Assembly (NCBI GenBank): GCA_030272155.1
Contig: CP126195.1
Location: 4,695,001 to 4,759,000, forward strand
Direction of reading: 5' to 3'
Source: Tetradesmus obliquus
Taxonomy: Eukaryota > Chlorophyta > Chlorophyceae > Sphaeropleales > Scenedesmaceae
Length of the DNA: 64,000 bases
A model generated the notes under the pieces. That model was not told the origin of the DNA. It searched no databases and saw only the letters and a program-made list of their open reading frames with translations. Below are positions 9,913 through 21,193 of this stretch, piece by piece. The position numbers were made by a program, and so were the translations under genes. Position 1 is the stretch's first letter. Each line of letters opens with the position of its first letter.

Positions 9913-12116
9913 ATGCCTGCAGGGGGGCTGTCCATGGTGCGCAAGCACTCTTCAGGATGGAAGAGCAACCGCAGCACCACGGCCATGAGGGTGGCGGCGG
10001 TGGTGTGTGTGATAATGGCTTTGACCACAGCTGACGAAAAGTTTACGCCCGCATATTATTACAGAGAGCAGTACCCTGACTACGCCAAGGAGGTACACGG
10101 GGACCTGAACCGGTTCTGCAAACTTCATCACAAGAACTTCACAGCAAACGGCACAGTGGCTACACCCAAGCATGGCGGCAGGCCCTCAAATGTCCCACAT
10201 GCTGTCGCCTTCCATGCCAGCACAATATTCAAGGCTGGCAAGGTGGTAAAGGCCTACCCATCTGCAGATTCAAAGAGAAAGGTTGATGTGCACGTGTGGT
10301 GGACTTCAATCGAAGTCGCATGTCAGGAAAATGACACACTGCGCCAGCTGTGCACTGACTACAACATCACACCCAAGAGACTGCTGAAGTACATGAAATG
10401 GGCTGACCCCGACCTGGTGCGCAGGAGAATAGATGTGAAGCTGGACTTGACAAAGATACAGAAACAAAGGCGAAAGGCAGCAGCTGCGGCGCTGTGGCAG
10501 AAGTACCAAAGTGACCCCGACATGCTGCAGCGCATATATTTCATTGATGAGTGCAAATTCTGGATGTCAGACCTGGCAGGCGGCTCCGTCAAGGTCTATT
10601 GTGATGCACACGATGAAAACGTGCATGCTGTGCTGCCATGCAAATGGATGCGCAAGGGCAAGGACGCAGAGCCGGTCAAGTTGCACTTTGTCTGCGCCGT
10701 CAACGCTGTGCACGGGCCCGTCTACTGCAAGTTTGTCACCGGCACAACAGACAACAAGGACCATGCTGGCAACCTCAATGTACCGTACATGGTGAGTGTG
10801 CGCTGCTACTGCGCAGGCGCCTGCCATCGAAAGACATGCCAGCCCTGCTGTACTGTGTAGTAACAGTCCCGCAGTGCTTTTTTTAGTGCTGTAGTGAAGC
10901 TGCAGCGCTGCCCGTCCTCTGCTGTGAACATAACAGCAGAGTAACTTGGTGACAGTACAACGACACCACCTGCAACAGCAAGCTGGAAACCAATGTGCAA
11001 GGATTGGTGCATGTCACATCCGTGCGTGCTCACGCGCAGCACACTGCCCCCTGGCTGCAGCCAGTTGTCATATGCTGCAGCGCAGAACTCAAAGTCGCGC
11101 TCCAGCACCTGCTGCCTGCTGCTGCTGTAATAACCCTTGTCATGACATGAGCCATCAGCTTGAATCAGCATGTTGTGCTGTGCATGGAGGAAATCAATCC
11201 CCCCATCCCACCAGTCCACTGCTACCTGAGCACACATACTGCTGCTGATGCCTAACCAGTACAGCATGCACACCAGCTGCTCCTCGCTTGTGTGCATGTA
11301 GCCCATGCATGTGCCAACCATATCAGCCAGCACACATGCACACATCTTGCAATGAAGCGCTGCTGCTGTGGCGACTGCACGCGGCGCGCAGAACTTGAAG
11401 TGCTGCACACCTGGCAAGCAGCCAGTCAAGCCCCAGAACAATCTCTGCCCCCTCATAGACTTGGTGATGTATCTGACCTTGTCTGCACTGAGCCTGATGT
11501 AGAAGCGTCCCATCGCATCCATCCGCACCGCTGCGTTGCGCTCCTGCGCTGCTAACAAGGCTGCGCGCTGCCAATCCGGCAATTCTTGCACCTGCAGTTG
11601 AAGGACAAACCAACCCAGCAGGCCAAGAGCATGACTCAGCTGGAGTTTGTTCACTGCATGATGGACGTCAAAGACATAGCCAACCAACAGCAGGCGCAGC
11701 GCGGCACTACGCCGCTGTACATCTTTGACAACCCAAGTGTTCACCTGGGGAAGGATGGCCTACAGATGTTGGTTGCAGGTGGCATCAATGAAGATCAACT
11801 GCTGCACATTGCACCCTACTCCCCAGATTTCAACAAGCCCATTGAACATGCATTTGGCAGCCTCAAAGCAGCCTTCCGCAACTACTTGTATAACAGCTGC
11901 CAGCTGGGTGGTGCTGATGTGAAGCCGCGAGACCTGCAGCGCGGCCTGTACAACACCTTTATGAAGATCACAGCTGCATCTGTCATGGCTGATGTATTGA
12001 AGCTGCCAGATTTGTGGAACATGGTGCGCAGCCGCAAGAGGAGTCTTTGTGTGTGCCGAGACGGGAAGCAGCGCCGCGGCACTGCTGGCGACTACCCCAG
12101 GAAAGACCAGCGCTGA
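9913..12116 (+). CDS. DDE transposase, two exons (unit 3)
   Basis: Exons 9913-10791 and 11598-12116; identical to the unit 1 protein, with an intact frame. The TIR element lies immediately upstream. Confidence 0.85.
10806..11522 (-). CDS. Antisense Vsr/DUF559-like candidate in transposase intron (unit 3)
   Basis: Identical copy in the third unit. Confidence 0.5.
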   Translation of the reverse strand: MDAMGRFYIRLSADKVRYITKSMRGQRLFWGLTGCLPGVQHFKFCAPRAVATAAALHCKMCACVLADMVGTCMGYMHTSEEQLVCMLYWLGISSSMCAQVAVDWWDGGIDFLHAQHNMLIQADGSCHDKGYYSSSRQQVLERDFEFCAAAYDNWLQPGGSVLRVSTHGCDMHQSLHIGFQLAVAGGVVVLSPSYSAVMFTAEDGQRCSFTTALKKALRDCYYTVQQGWHVFRWQAPAQ

Positions 12117-13361
12117 GTCTGCTGTTGTGCTGCTGCATGGCATGTAGGGATTGTGGCTGTCAGCTGCATGCAAGATGGCTGGCCAGCAGTGCACAGGGTG
12201 TCACTCAGATAGCCCTTGAGCTCACCTGTTTGAGGGCACCTGCGCTTGTCGCCGTCCTGCATGTTCGCACCGCCCGGGGCTTGGGAGGTGCTGGCACCAT
12301 GCTGCTGTAGGGTGGTTACTTCCTGGTGTTCACCTGAGAGCGAGTGTGGGAACAAAATGGCATGTTCAGAAGCTTATTGTATGAGTAAACTACATGTGGA
12401 TGTTGTGCTTTGGTGCTCAGACTTGTCAGGAGTGGTTCCTGCTTCAAACGACTGCTGCAAGGCAGCACGGCACTTGGTGCCCATTTCACATACAGGCATT
12501 TGCAGTCATGCTGAATTGCCGAATGTAATGGTAAAATTCCTGACATAATTCAACTACGCTCGTAGCTCTTGAACATGGCTCCTGCTGCTGTCACTCGCGT
12601 TGGTTGTGACGACTGTTGGCCTGCCAAGCGATATGCACGGAGCCTGCAAGAAACCTTGCGGTCGATTAACTGTTAAATTTGATGATTGATTTAAGCATGG
12701 CTTGAGCCGAAATAAACTGCGATATGGTGAAGAACTTCAAGACGGAAAGGTGCCCTGAAACAAGCCTGCTCCGAGCCACACAGCTGCCACGCTGCCAACT
12801 TATCATCGTCGACACATTATGCAACGTACCTTTGGTTGAAGCAGAAAACCAATCCTGACGGGCCCTCGCAAGCCCACGTTGCAGGTGAGCCTGACGGGTC
12901 AACACGGATGTCCAGAGCACTGCAGCTCGATCGCGTTGCTGCAGCACCTGCATACAATTTGTTTTGAACATTGAACGACGTTAAACACAGCGCAGTGCTG
13001 AAAGGCTTCGCCAAAAAATTAGGTGGCAGCAGTGAGGCACCTGCTGGCACATGCTGCTGCTGTCACGCCCACCAACAACTGCAGTTGAAAAACACATGCC
13101 ACCGTGATTCACAGCACACATAGCTGTAACGTTTCCTGTTGTCTGCTGCTGCTGCTGCTCCTGCCCAGGCAGATATCATATATTGCAAACAGTGCTACTG
13201 CCGCAGTAAAATCAGCTGCATACCCAGCAGCAGCAGGAGCACATCAGCCATAGCATAAAAAGGTAGGTGTGCACTTCAGGCACCAAGTCCAGGAACAGCA
13301 ACAGAAGGGATGCAGTGCAGGCTAAGAACTGCTGCAGCAAAGGCTGGCATGCAATCACAGT

Positions 13362-14088
13362 CTCAGCTGGGCATGGTACAAACGTAGCATCTGCATTTTG
13401 CAACAAATCAACACAGCTTGCAAGCAGACAGCCATGCTGGCATAGCAACCTGCTGTACGTGGCAGGCACAGTAAGGCACAGCTGCCAGTGCTGCTGCTTT
13501 GGTTTGCTTGCATCCCAACTGCACAGCAGGGCCCCCACCTGCCAGCAGCAGCAGCTTCAAACTGCTAGTAATTTTGAGCTCCAGAATTCGCCTTGATCAC
13601 ACAAGAAGGATGTTTGCAGGAGACTGTGTGGAATACTAGTCCTCAACAAACTCTGTGCAGCCACACTAGCTGCACGCGCGCAGCAGCTGCCGGTGGGCCT
13701 GAAGCGGTGTTGCGCACTTTGTAACAGATATGACAGTTGAAACTGTATGTGCAGCGCACAGCGCCAAGCAGCAGAGCGCAACAGCAGCGGCAGGGCACTT
13801 GGCACACCAGAACTGCAGTGCCTGATCAGCCAGCAAGGGAAGCCCAGAAGTAGTACATTACACATCAAAACATGTTGCAGGCAGCAGCACCCACAGCAAC
13901 ACTCTACAGCGCAAGTTAACATATGTAACAGTCGAGTCGGGGCACTTCAAGGCAACGTGTTTTTAGCTCTTTTCTTGCAGCACACTGTGCCACTGCTAAC
14001 AGCTCAAATTGATTTAGATTCGTCGTTGAAAGCTTGACATTTATATGTAGGCCACTTGTTCGCTACGTTTGTACCATGCCCAGCTGAG
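13362..14088. mobile_element. 727-bp TIR element, fourth unit
   Basis: Copy in the fourth unit, with the same ends and the same internal sequence. Confidence 0.75.
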
Positions 14089-14194
14089 ACCGGTCAAACT
14101 CCATGATGCCGCAGGCTGTTGTTTGACCTGACCAGTTACTTCTGTTCACACTGCTGCTAGAAGCACAGCTAACATATCCATACGTTTTGGATTC

Positions 14195-16398
14195 ATGCCT
14201 GCAGGGGGGCTGTCCATGGTGCGCAAGCACTCTTCAGGATGGAAGAGCAACCGCAGCACCACGGCCATGAGGGTGGCGGCGGTGGTGTGTGTGATAATGG
14301 CTTTGACCACAGCTGACGAAAAGTTTACGCCCGCATATTATTACAGAGAGCAGTACCCTGACTACGCCAAGGAGGTACACGGGGACCTGAACCGGTTCTG
14401 CAAACTTCATCACAAGAACTTCACAGCAAACGGCACAGTGGCTACACCCAAGCATGGCGGCAGGCCCTCAAATGTCCCACATGCTGTCGCCTTCCATGCC
14501 AGCACAATATTCAAGGCTGGCAAGGTGGTAAAGGCCTACCCATCTGCAGATTCAAAGAGAAAGGTTGATGTGCACGTGTGGTGGACTTCAATCGAAGTCG
14601 CATGTCAGGAAAATGACACACTGCGCCAGCTGTGCACTGACTACAACATCACACCCAAGAGACTGCTGAAGTACATGAAATGGGCTGACCCCGACCTGGT
14701 GCGCAGGAGAATAGATGTGAAGCTGGACTTGACAAAGATACAGAAACAAAGGCGAAAGGCAGCAGCTGCGGCGCTGTGGCAGAAGTACCAAAGTGACCCC
14801 GACATGCTGCAGCGCATATATTTCATTGATGAGTGCAAATTCTGGATGTCAGACCTGGCAGGCGGCTCCGTCAAGGTCTATTGTGATGCACACGATGAAA
14901 ACGTGCATGCTGTGCTGCCATGCAAATGGATGCGCAAGGGCAAGGACGCAGAGCCGGTCAAGTTGCACTTTGTCTGCGCCGTCAACGCTGTGCACGGGCC
15001 CGTCTACTGCAAGTTTGTCACCGGCACAACAGACAACAAGGACCATGCTGGCAACCTCAATGTACCGTACATGGTGAGTGTGCGCTGCTACTGCGCAGGC
15101 GCCTGCCATCGAAAGACATGCCAGCCCTGCTGTACTGTGTAGTAACAGTCCCGCAGTGCTTTTTTTAGTGCTGTAGTGAAGCTGCAGCGCTGCCCGTCCT
15201 CTGCTGTGAACATAACAGCAGAGTAACTTGGTGACAGTACAACGACACCACCTGCAACAGCAAGCTGGAAACCAATGTGCAAGGATTGGTGCATGTCACA
15301 TCCGTGCGTGCTCACGCGCAGCACACTGCCCCCTGGCTGCAGCCAGTTGTCATATGCTGCAGCGCAGAACTCAAAGTCGCGCTCCAGCACCTGCTGCCTG
15401 CTGCTGCTGTAATAACCCTTGTCATGACATGAGCCATCAGCTTGAATCAGCATGTTGTGCTGTGCATGGAGGAAATCAATCCCCCCATCCCACCAGTCCA
15501 CTGCTACCTGAGCACACATACTGCTGCTGATGCCTAACCAGTACAGCATGCACACCAGCTGCTCCTCGCTTGTGTGCATGTAGCCCATGCATGTGCCAAC
15601 CATATCAGCCAGCACACATGCACACATCTTGCAATGAAGCGCTGCTGCTGTGGCGACTGCACGCGGCGCGCAGAACTTGAAGTGCTGCACACCTGGCAAG
15701 CAGCCAGTCAAGCCCCAGAACAATCTCTGCCCCCTCATAGACTTGGTGATGTATCTGACCTTGTCTGCACTGAGCCTGATGTAGAAGCGTCCCATCGCAT
15801 CCATCCGCACCGCTGCGTTGCGCTCCTGCGCTGCTAACAAGGCTGCGCGCTGCCAATCCGGCAATTCTTGCACCTGCAGTTGAAGGACAAACCAACCCAG
15901 CAGGCCAAGAGCATGACTCAGCTGGAGTTTGTTCACTGCATGATGGACGTCAAAGACATAGCCAACCAACAGCAGGCGCAGCGCGGCACTACGCCGCTGT
16001 ACATCTTTGACAACCCAAGTGTTCACCTGGGGAAGGATGGCCTACAGATGTTGGTTGCAGGTGGCATCAATGAAGATCAACTGCTGCACATTGCACCCTA
16101 CTCCCCAGATTTCAACAAGCCAATTGAACATGCATTTGGCAGCCTCAAAGCAGCCTTCCGCAACTACTTGTATAACAGCTGCCAGCTGGGTGGTGCTGAT
16201 GTGAAGCCGCGAGACCTGCAGCGCGGCCTGTACAACACCTTTATGAAGATCACAGCTGCATCTGTCATGGCTGATGTATTGAAGCTGCCAGATTTGTGGA
16301 ACATGGTGCGCAGCCGCAAGAGGAGTCTTTGTGTGTGCCGAGACGGGAAGCAGCGCCGCGGCACTGCTGGCGACTACCCCAGGAAAGACCAGCGCTGA
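14195..16398 (+). CDS. DDE transposase, two exons (unit 4)
   Basis: Exons 14195-15073 and 15880-16398. The only difference from the other copies is a silent change at 16122, in the proline codon just before the catalytic Glu, so the protein is identical. Confidence 0.85.
15088..15804 (-). CDS. Antisense Vsr/DUF559-like candidate in transposase intron (unit 4)
   Basis: Identical copy in the fourth unit. The single base that distinguishes this unit lies outside this frame, in transposase exon 2. Confidence 0.5.
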   Translation of the reverse strand: MDAMGRFYIRLSADKVRYITKSMRGQRLFWGLTGCLPGVQHFKFCAPRAVATAAALHCKMCACVLADMVGTCMGYMHTSEEQLVCMLYWLGISSSMCAQVAVDWWDGGIDFLHAQHNMLIQADGSCHDKGYYSSSRQQVLERDFEFCAAAYDNWLQPGGSVLRVSTHGCDMHQSLHIGFQLAVAGGVVVLSPSYSAVMFTAEDGQRCSFTTALKKALRDCYYTVQQGWHVFRWQAPAQ

Positions 16399-17643
16399 GT
16401 CTGCTGTTGTGCTGCTGCATGGCATGTAGGGATTGTGGCTGTCAGCTGCATGCAAGATGGCTGGCCAGCAGTGCACAGGGTGTCACTCAGATAGCCCTTG
16501 AGCTCACCTGTTTGAGGGCACCTGCGCTTGTCGCCGTCCTGCATGTTCGCACCGCCCGGGGCTTGGGAGGTGCTGGCACCATGCTGCTGTAGGGTGGTTA
16601 CTTCCTGGTGTTCACCTGAGAGCGAGTGTGGGAACAAAATGGCATGTTCAGAAGCTTATTGTATGAGTAAACTACATGTGGATGTTGTGCTTTGGTGCTC
16701 AGACTTGTCAGGAGTGGTTCCTGCTTCAAACGACTGCTGCAAGGCAGCACGGCACTTGGTGCCCATTTCACATACAGGCATTTGCAGTCATGCTGAATTG
16801 CCGAATGTAATGGTAAAATTCCTGACATAATTCAACTACGCTCGTAGCTCTTGAACATGGCTCCTGCTGCTGTCACTCGCGTTGGTTGTGACGACTGTTG
16901 GCCTGCCAAGCGATATGCACGGAGCCTGCAAGAAACCTTGCGGTCGATTAACTGTTAAATTTGATGATTGATTTAAGCATGGCTTGAGCCGAAATAAACT
17001 GCGATATGGTGAAGAACTTCAAGACGGAAAGGTGCCCTGAAACAAGCCTGCTCCGAGCCACACAGCTGCCACGCTGCCAACTTATCATCGTCGACACATT
17101 ATGCAACGTACCTTTGGTTGAAGCAGAAAACCAATCCTGACGGGCCCTCGCAAGCCCACGTTGCAGGTGAGCCTGACGGGTCAACACGGATGTCCAGAGC
17201 ACTGCAGCTCGATCGCGTTGCTGCAGCACCTGCATACAATTTGTTTTGAACATTGAACGACGTTAAACACAGCGCAGTGCTGAAAGGCTTCGCCAAAAAA
17301 TTAGGTGGCAGCAGTGAGGCACCTGCTGGCACATGCTGCTGCTGTCACGCCCACCAACAACTGCAGTTGAAAAACACATGCCACCGTGATTCACAGCACA
17401 CATAGCTGTAACGTTTCCTGTTGTCTGCTGCTGCTGCTGCTCCTGCCCAGGCAGATATCATATATTGCAAACAGTGCTACTGCCGCAGTAAAATCAGCTG
17501 CATACCCAGCAGCAGCAGGAGCACATCAGCCATAGCATAAAAAGGTAGGTGTGCACTTCAGGCACCAAGTCCAGGAACAGCAACAGAAGGGATGCAGTGC
17601 AGGCTAAGAACTGCTGCAGCAAAGGCTGGCATGCAATCACAGT

Positions 17644-18370
17644 CTCAGCTGGGCATGGTACAAACGTAGCATCTGCATTTTGCAACAAATCAACACAGCT
17701 TGCAAGCAGACAGCCATGCTGGCATAGCAACCTGCTGTACGTGGCAGGCACAGTAAGGCACAGCTGCCAGTGCTGCTGCTTTGGTTTGCTTGCATCCCAA
17801 CTGCACAGCAGGGCCCCCACCTGCCAGCAGCAGCAGCTTCAAACTGCTAGTAATTTTGAGCTCCAGAATTCGCCTTGATCACACAAGAAGGATGTTTGCA
17901 GGAGACTGTGTGGAATACTAGTCCTCAACAAACTCTGTGCAGCCACACTAGCTGCACGCGCGCAGCAGCTGCCGGTGGGCCTGAAGCGGTGTTGCGCACT
18001 TTGTAACAGATATGACAGTTGAAACTGTATGTGCAGCGCACAGCGCCAAGCAGCAGAGCGCAACAGCAGCGGCAGGGCACTTGGCACACCAGAACTGCAG
18101 TGCCTGATCAGCCAGCAAGGGAAGCCCAGAAGTAGTACATTACACATCAAAACATGTTGCAGGCAGCAGCACCCACAGCAACACTCTACAGCGCAAGTTA
18201 ACATATGTAACAGTCGAGTCGGGGCACTTCAAGGCAACGTGTTTTTAGCTCTTTTCTTGCAGCACACTGTGCCACTGCTAACAGCTCAAATTGATTTAGA
18301 TTCGTCGTTGAAAGCTTGACATTTATATGTAGGCCACTTGTTCGCTACGTTTGTACCATGCCCAGCTGAG
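17644..18370. mobile_element. 727-bp TIR element forming the right end of the array
   Basis: Last copy. Its right TIR is also the last repeated sequence: after CCCAGCTGAG the unit sequence ACCGGTCAAACT is replaced by unrelated CGATGGCGGCAA. The right boundary of the array and the right boundary of this element therefore coincide. Confidence 0.75.
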
Positions 18371-20028
18371 CGATGGCGGCAAATAGGTTGTGTAGCCTTT
18401 CAACCTCAAGAAGTGCCAGCGACGACCTAAGCAGCATGTCAAGATTAACCCGCGTCTCTCTTATTTGTGGCAGGCATGGAACCCGCATCGTTGGTGGGTT
18501 TGCCCTGATTACGCACACCTGCGCAAATTGCGCCAATCATTGAATGCGGTGCACAGCGTAGAGCAAGCAATTTGTGCAGGAACTTTGATTTCACTATTGA
18601 TTTGCGGCAGATCTAGCTATTGAATTACGCTCGGAGAAGCTTTCATGCAAACGCCACATGCGCCACATGCTTGTCCACATGAACTTCGCTCCCGGCTGCT
18701 CATTATGCACACTCCGCCTACAGCACTGAAACAGGCATCACAGCGACGGCTCGCATAAGTCAAATTGTTCGTGAGCTGTTGCAGTATTAGTTGCTAGTAA
18801 ATGTAGTCAACGTGCTGTGCATGCCCTGTCAGAAAACCTACAACCCACATGTCCATGCTGCAGCAGCAAGAATGGCGTCGCTGCTGAAGTGTTGGTCACC
18901 ATTGTTGCGCAACAGAAGCGTCGGTTTTCCTCAAAATTGGGCGCTGATACATCATAACGTTGTTGTGCAAACACAGCAGTTGCTGGATTTGCATGGGATG
19001 GCGGCCCCCGCCATGTGCTCAACACACACTGCGATAACCTGGGGAGCCAGAAGGTCTTTGCATTCCATGTAGCTACTACATGCTCCGCAAGCCTTGGCTG
19101 CATGACGCAGAATATGTGCGTCTGCACGATCAAGTCTGATATGACTGTGTAACACCTTGAGGGCATCAACAGGCGCCTCCGCAATCAGGCAGGCCGGCCG
19201 ATGCAGTACGCATGGTGTTGATGATCTAGGACGCGCCCGTTAATTTGCACCATTGTGAATTGCTGTCTCAGAGCAGGTGGCCTCAGCCTGCACCTGCACC
19301 CAATGAATCGCTGCTGCTGCAACAGCATTGTGTGCTGCCGCATATGCGATGCATCGTGTGCTGCTGCACTGTAGCTGGTGCTAACAACTCCAGGGACTGT
19401 TTGAAAACGGGCGCGCTCATGGTGCAGGGTGAGGCCACATGTTCTGAAAGGGCCCTGCCTGCCAGGCCAAGAGCCAATGACTGCTGCAGCACGAGTTGTC
19501 ATGCTGTTGTGCTTTTACGGTGCAACCTTGGGTCCTTTGTGAATATCAACACTCGCAAGGTTGACGCTGCCTAGAGAGTTTGCATGTGCAAGCTGTATGC
19601 TTCACCAGGACCAGCTGCACCATGCCTGGCGAGCTGGCTGCCAGCTGAGTAAGGGCCGCCTGCGGCAGGCATGTGAAAGCTTGGACTTGCAAGGTTGCAA
19701 ATGCCTGAGCAGTTTAAGCGGCTGTCACGCACCAGTTCAAATTTTGTTACAACTTACTATTCATTGCTTGTTTGGGACATCAGTGGCGCCTGTGTAAACA
19801 AGTCCAGCTAACCTTCCACCTGACTAGGACCTGAACCACGCTTGGTACACGGGACCGATGGTGTAACGCTTTATGGAGGAGCTTGCTATCATCATCCTAA
19901 AGTGAAGTGCTGCTAGATCGTGTCGCATAAGCCCTGCACACGGCAACCAAGGCACACCGTGCTTCCTGTGGTGTTTGTGTGTGTTGCTCGTCGCACTGAG
20001 GGCCTTGGTCTCCGCTCTATAAGCTACA
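18371..20028. other. Unique spacer between transposase array and E4-E2 gene
   Basis: Single-copy sequence with only short open frames on both strands, none with a recognisable product. It should contain the promoter of the downstream gene. The only TATA-like string near the start (CTCTATAAG, about 20016) is too close to the ATG at 20029 to be a normal TATA box unless the leader is almost absent. Confidence 0.5.
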
Positions 20029-20335
20029 ATGGACGTCGATGATGATGACTACGAGCTGCAACTGGCCCTGGCGCTGTCCATGCAGGCAAGCAACCTCAGC
20101 AGGGCAGCAGCAGTAGCATCAGCAGCAGATCTCTTCTCACCTCGTGTGAAACATACGTCAATATCAGCGATCATAAGCTTATCAGACCTGGCGCACTTTC
20201 TTTGGTCCTGTTATGTGCTAGCAGAGCAGTGATCTTCTGTTGGGAAGTACAAACTGCTGTGCTGCAAGTACAACTCCAACATGCATGGATTGACACTGCA
20301 TATCTGCTGCTTTGGTGTTGCAGGAGGATGGTGCA
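20029..20335 (+). other. Ubiquitin-interacting motif at the N-terminus (exons 1-2)
   Basis: Exon 1 ends and exon 2 begins inside the motif: [13 protein letters not shown] joined to ED. The acidic residues, then L-x-x-A-x-x-x-S and trailing acidic residues, fit the UIM consensus (acidic patch, central Ala, invariant Ser17). It would bind ubiquitin non-covalently. The join uses a GC donor (CAG|GCAAGC) and an acceptor at 20323; the motif reads through cleanly only with that splice, which supports it. Confidence 0.75.
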
Positions 20336-21158
20336 GAGCCACAGGCAGCCCCTGCAGCTGGTGCTGCAGCAGCTGCTGCTCCGTCAGCAGCAGCAGCACC
20401 TCAGCCAGCAGCAGCAGCACCTGCTGCTGCCAGTGGTGCAGGTGCTGCAGGTGCACAAACACAAGACCTGGCTGCTGCACTGGCTGCTGCTTTTCAGGCG
20501 ATAGCAGGTACGACACTTGATCAGATCATGCAAATCATCATCATCTGCTGCCTTCTGAGTGTGCGTTGGGGCTTGTGCCAGATGCATGTCGAGGCTTCAT
20601 GAAGCATGATCATGCATGCATCTGAGCTTTTTGGTTAGTTTGGTGTAGCAGGTCCGTTGCCTGCCAGCATGCACAGCATCAGCAGTTATGTTTTGGTAGC
20701 AGTCAAAGGTGCATTGCAGTGCACGTAGCTGTACTGCAACAGTTGACTGGCCATGGTGCCCATTTCATGCTGGTGGTTGTGGCACCGCTGCATGTCTGCC
20801 ACAGGCAATGCCAGTTGTCCAAATCTTAACATCAAAGACTGGCACTGGCGGTGACCATATGTTCAGCATGCATCACCTGCTGCCGCCGCTAACACAATGT
20901 GTTGCCTCCAATGCGCAGGGGCCCAGCAACCCAATGCGCAGCAAGCGCAGCAGCAACAGCAAAATGGTGAAGTAGCACCTCCGCCTGCCTTCTTCTTCCC
21001 ACCAGCAGCACAGCAGCAAGCACAACCACAACAACAACAGCAGCAAGCGCGGCGTCCGCAGCCCCATGCAGCAGCAGCAGCAGCAGCAGTAGCAGCAGCA
21101 CGGCCCAAGACCCTTCCTCCTTGGGCAGATCAGCTAGGCGCCTGGTGGCAGCCAGGAT

Positions 21159-21193
<35 letters not shown>

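Larger units (their letters stand above)
1..18370. repeat. Tandem array of a 4,282-bp transposase-bearing unit
   Basis: Units run 1-4282, 4283-7844 (short, 3,562 bp), 7845-12126, 12127-16408 and 16409-18370 (partial); the starting phase is arbitrary because the array continues off the left edge. The short unit lacks one 720-bp stretch inside an internal TIR element and is otherwise the same. Reading the copies against each other I found a single base difference: at 16122 a CCC proline codon reads CCA, which is silent. Each full unit holds a spliced transposase gene, an antisense open frame in its intron and a 727-bp TIR element. A small hairpin (8-bp arms at 1966-1973 and 1995-2002 in the first unit) lies just upstream of the transposase start. 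Near-identity implies recent amplification or ongoing homogenisation; an assembly artefact cannot be excluded from sequence alone. Confidence 0.95.

Noticed and set aside
20016-20022. TATA box for the fusion gene
   Set aside because: Only about 10 bases from the ATG; too close for a normal core promoter.
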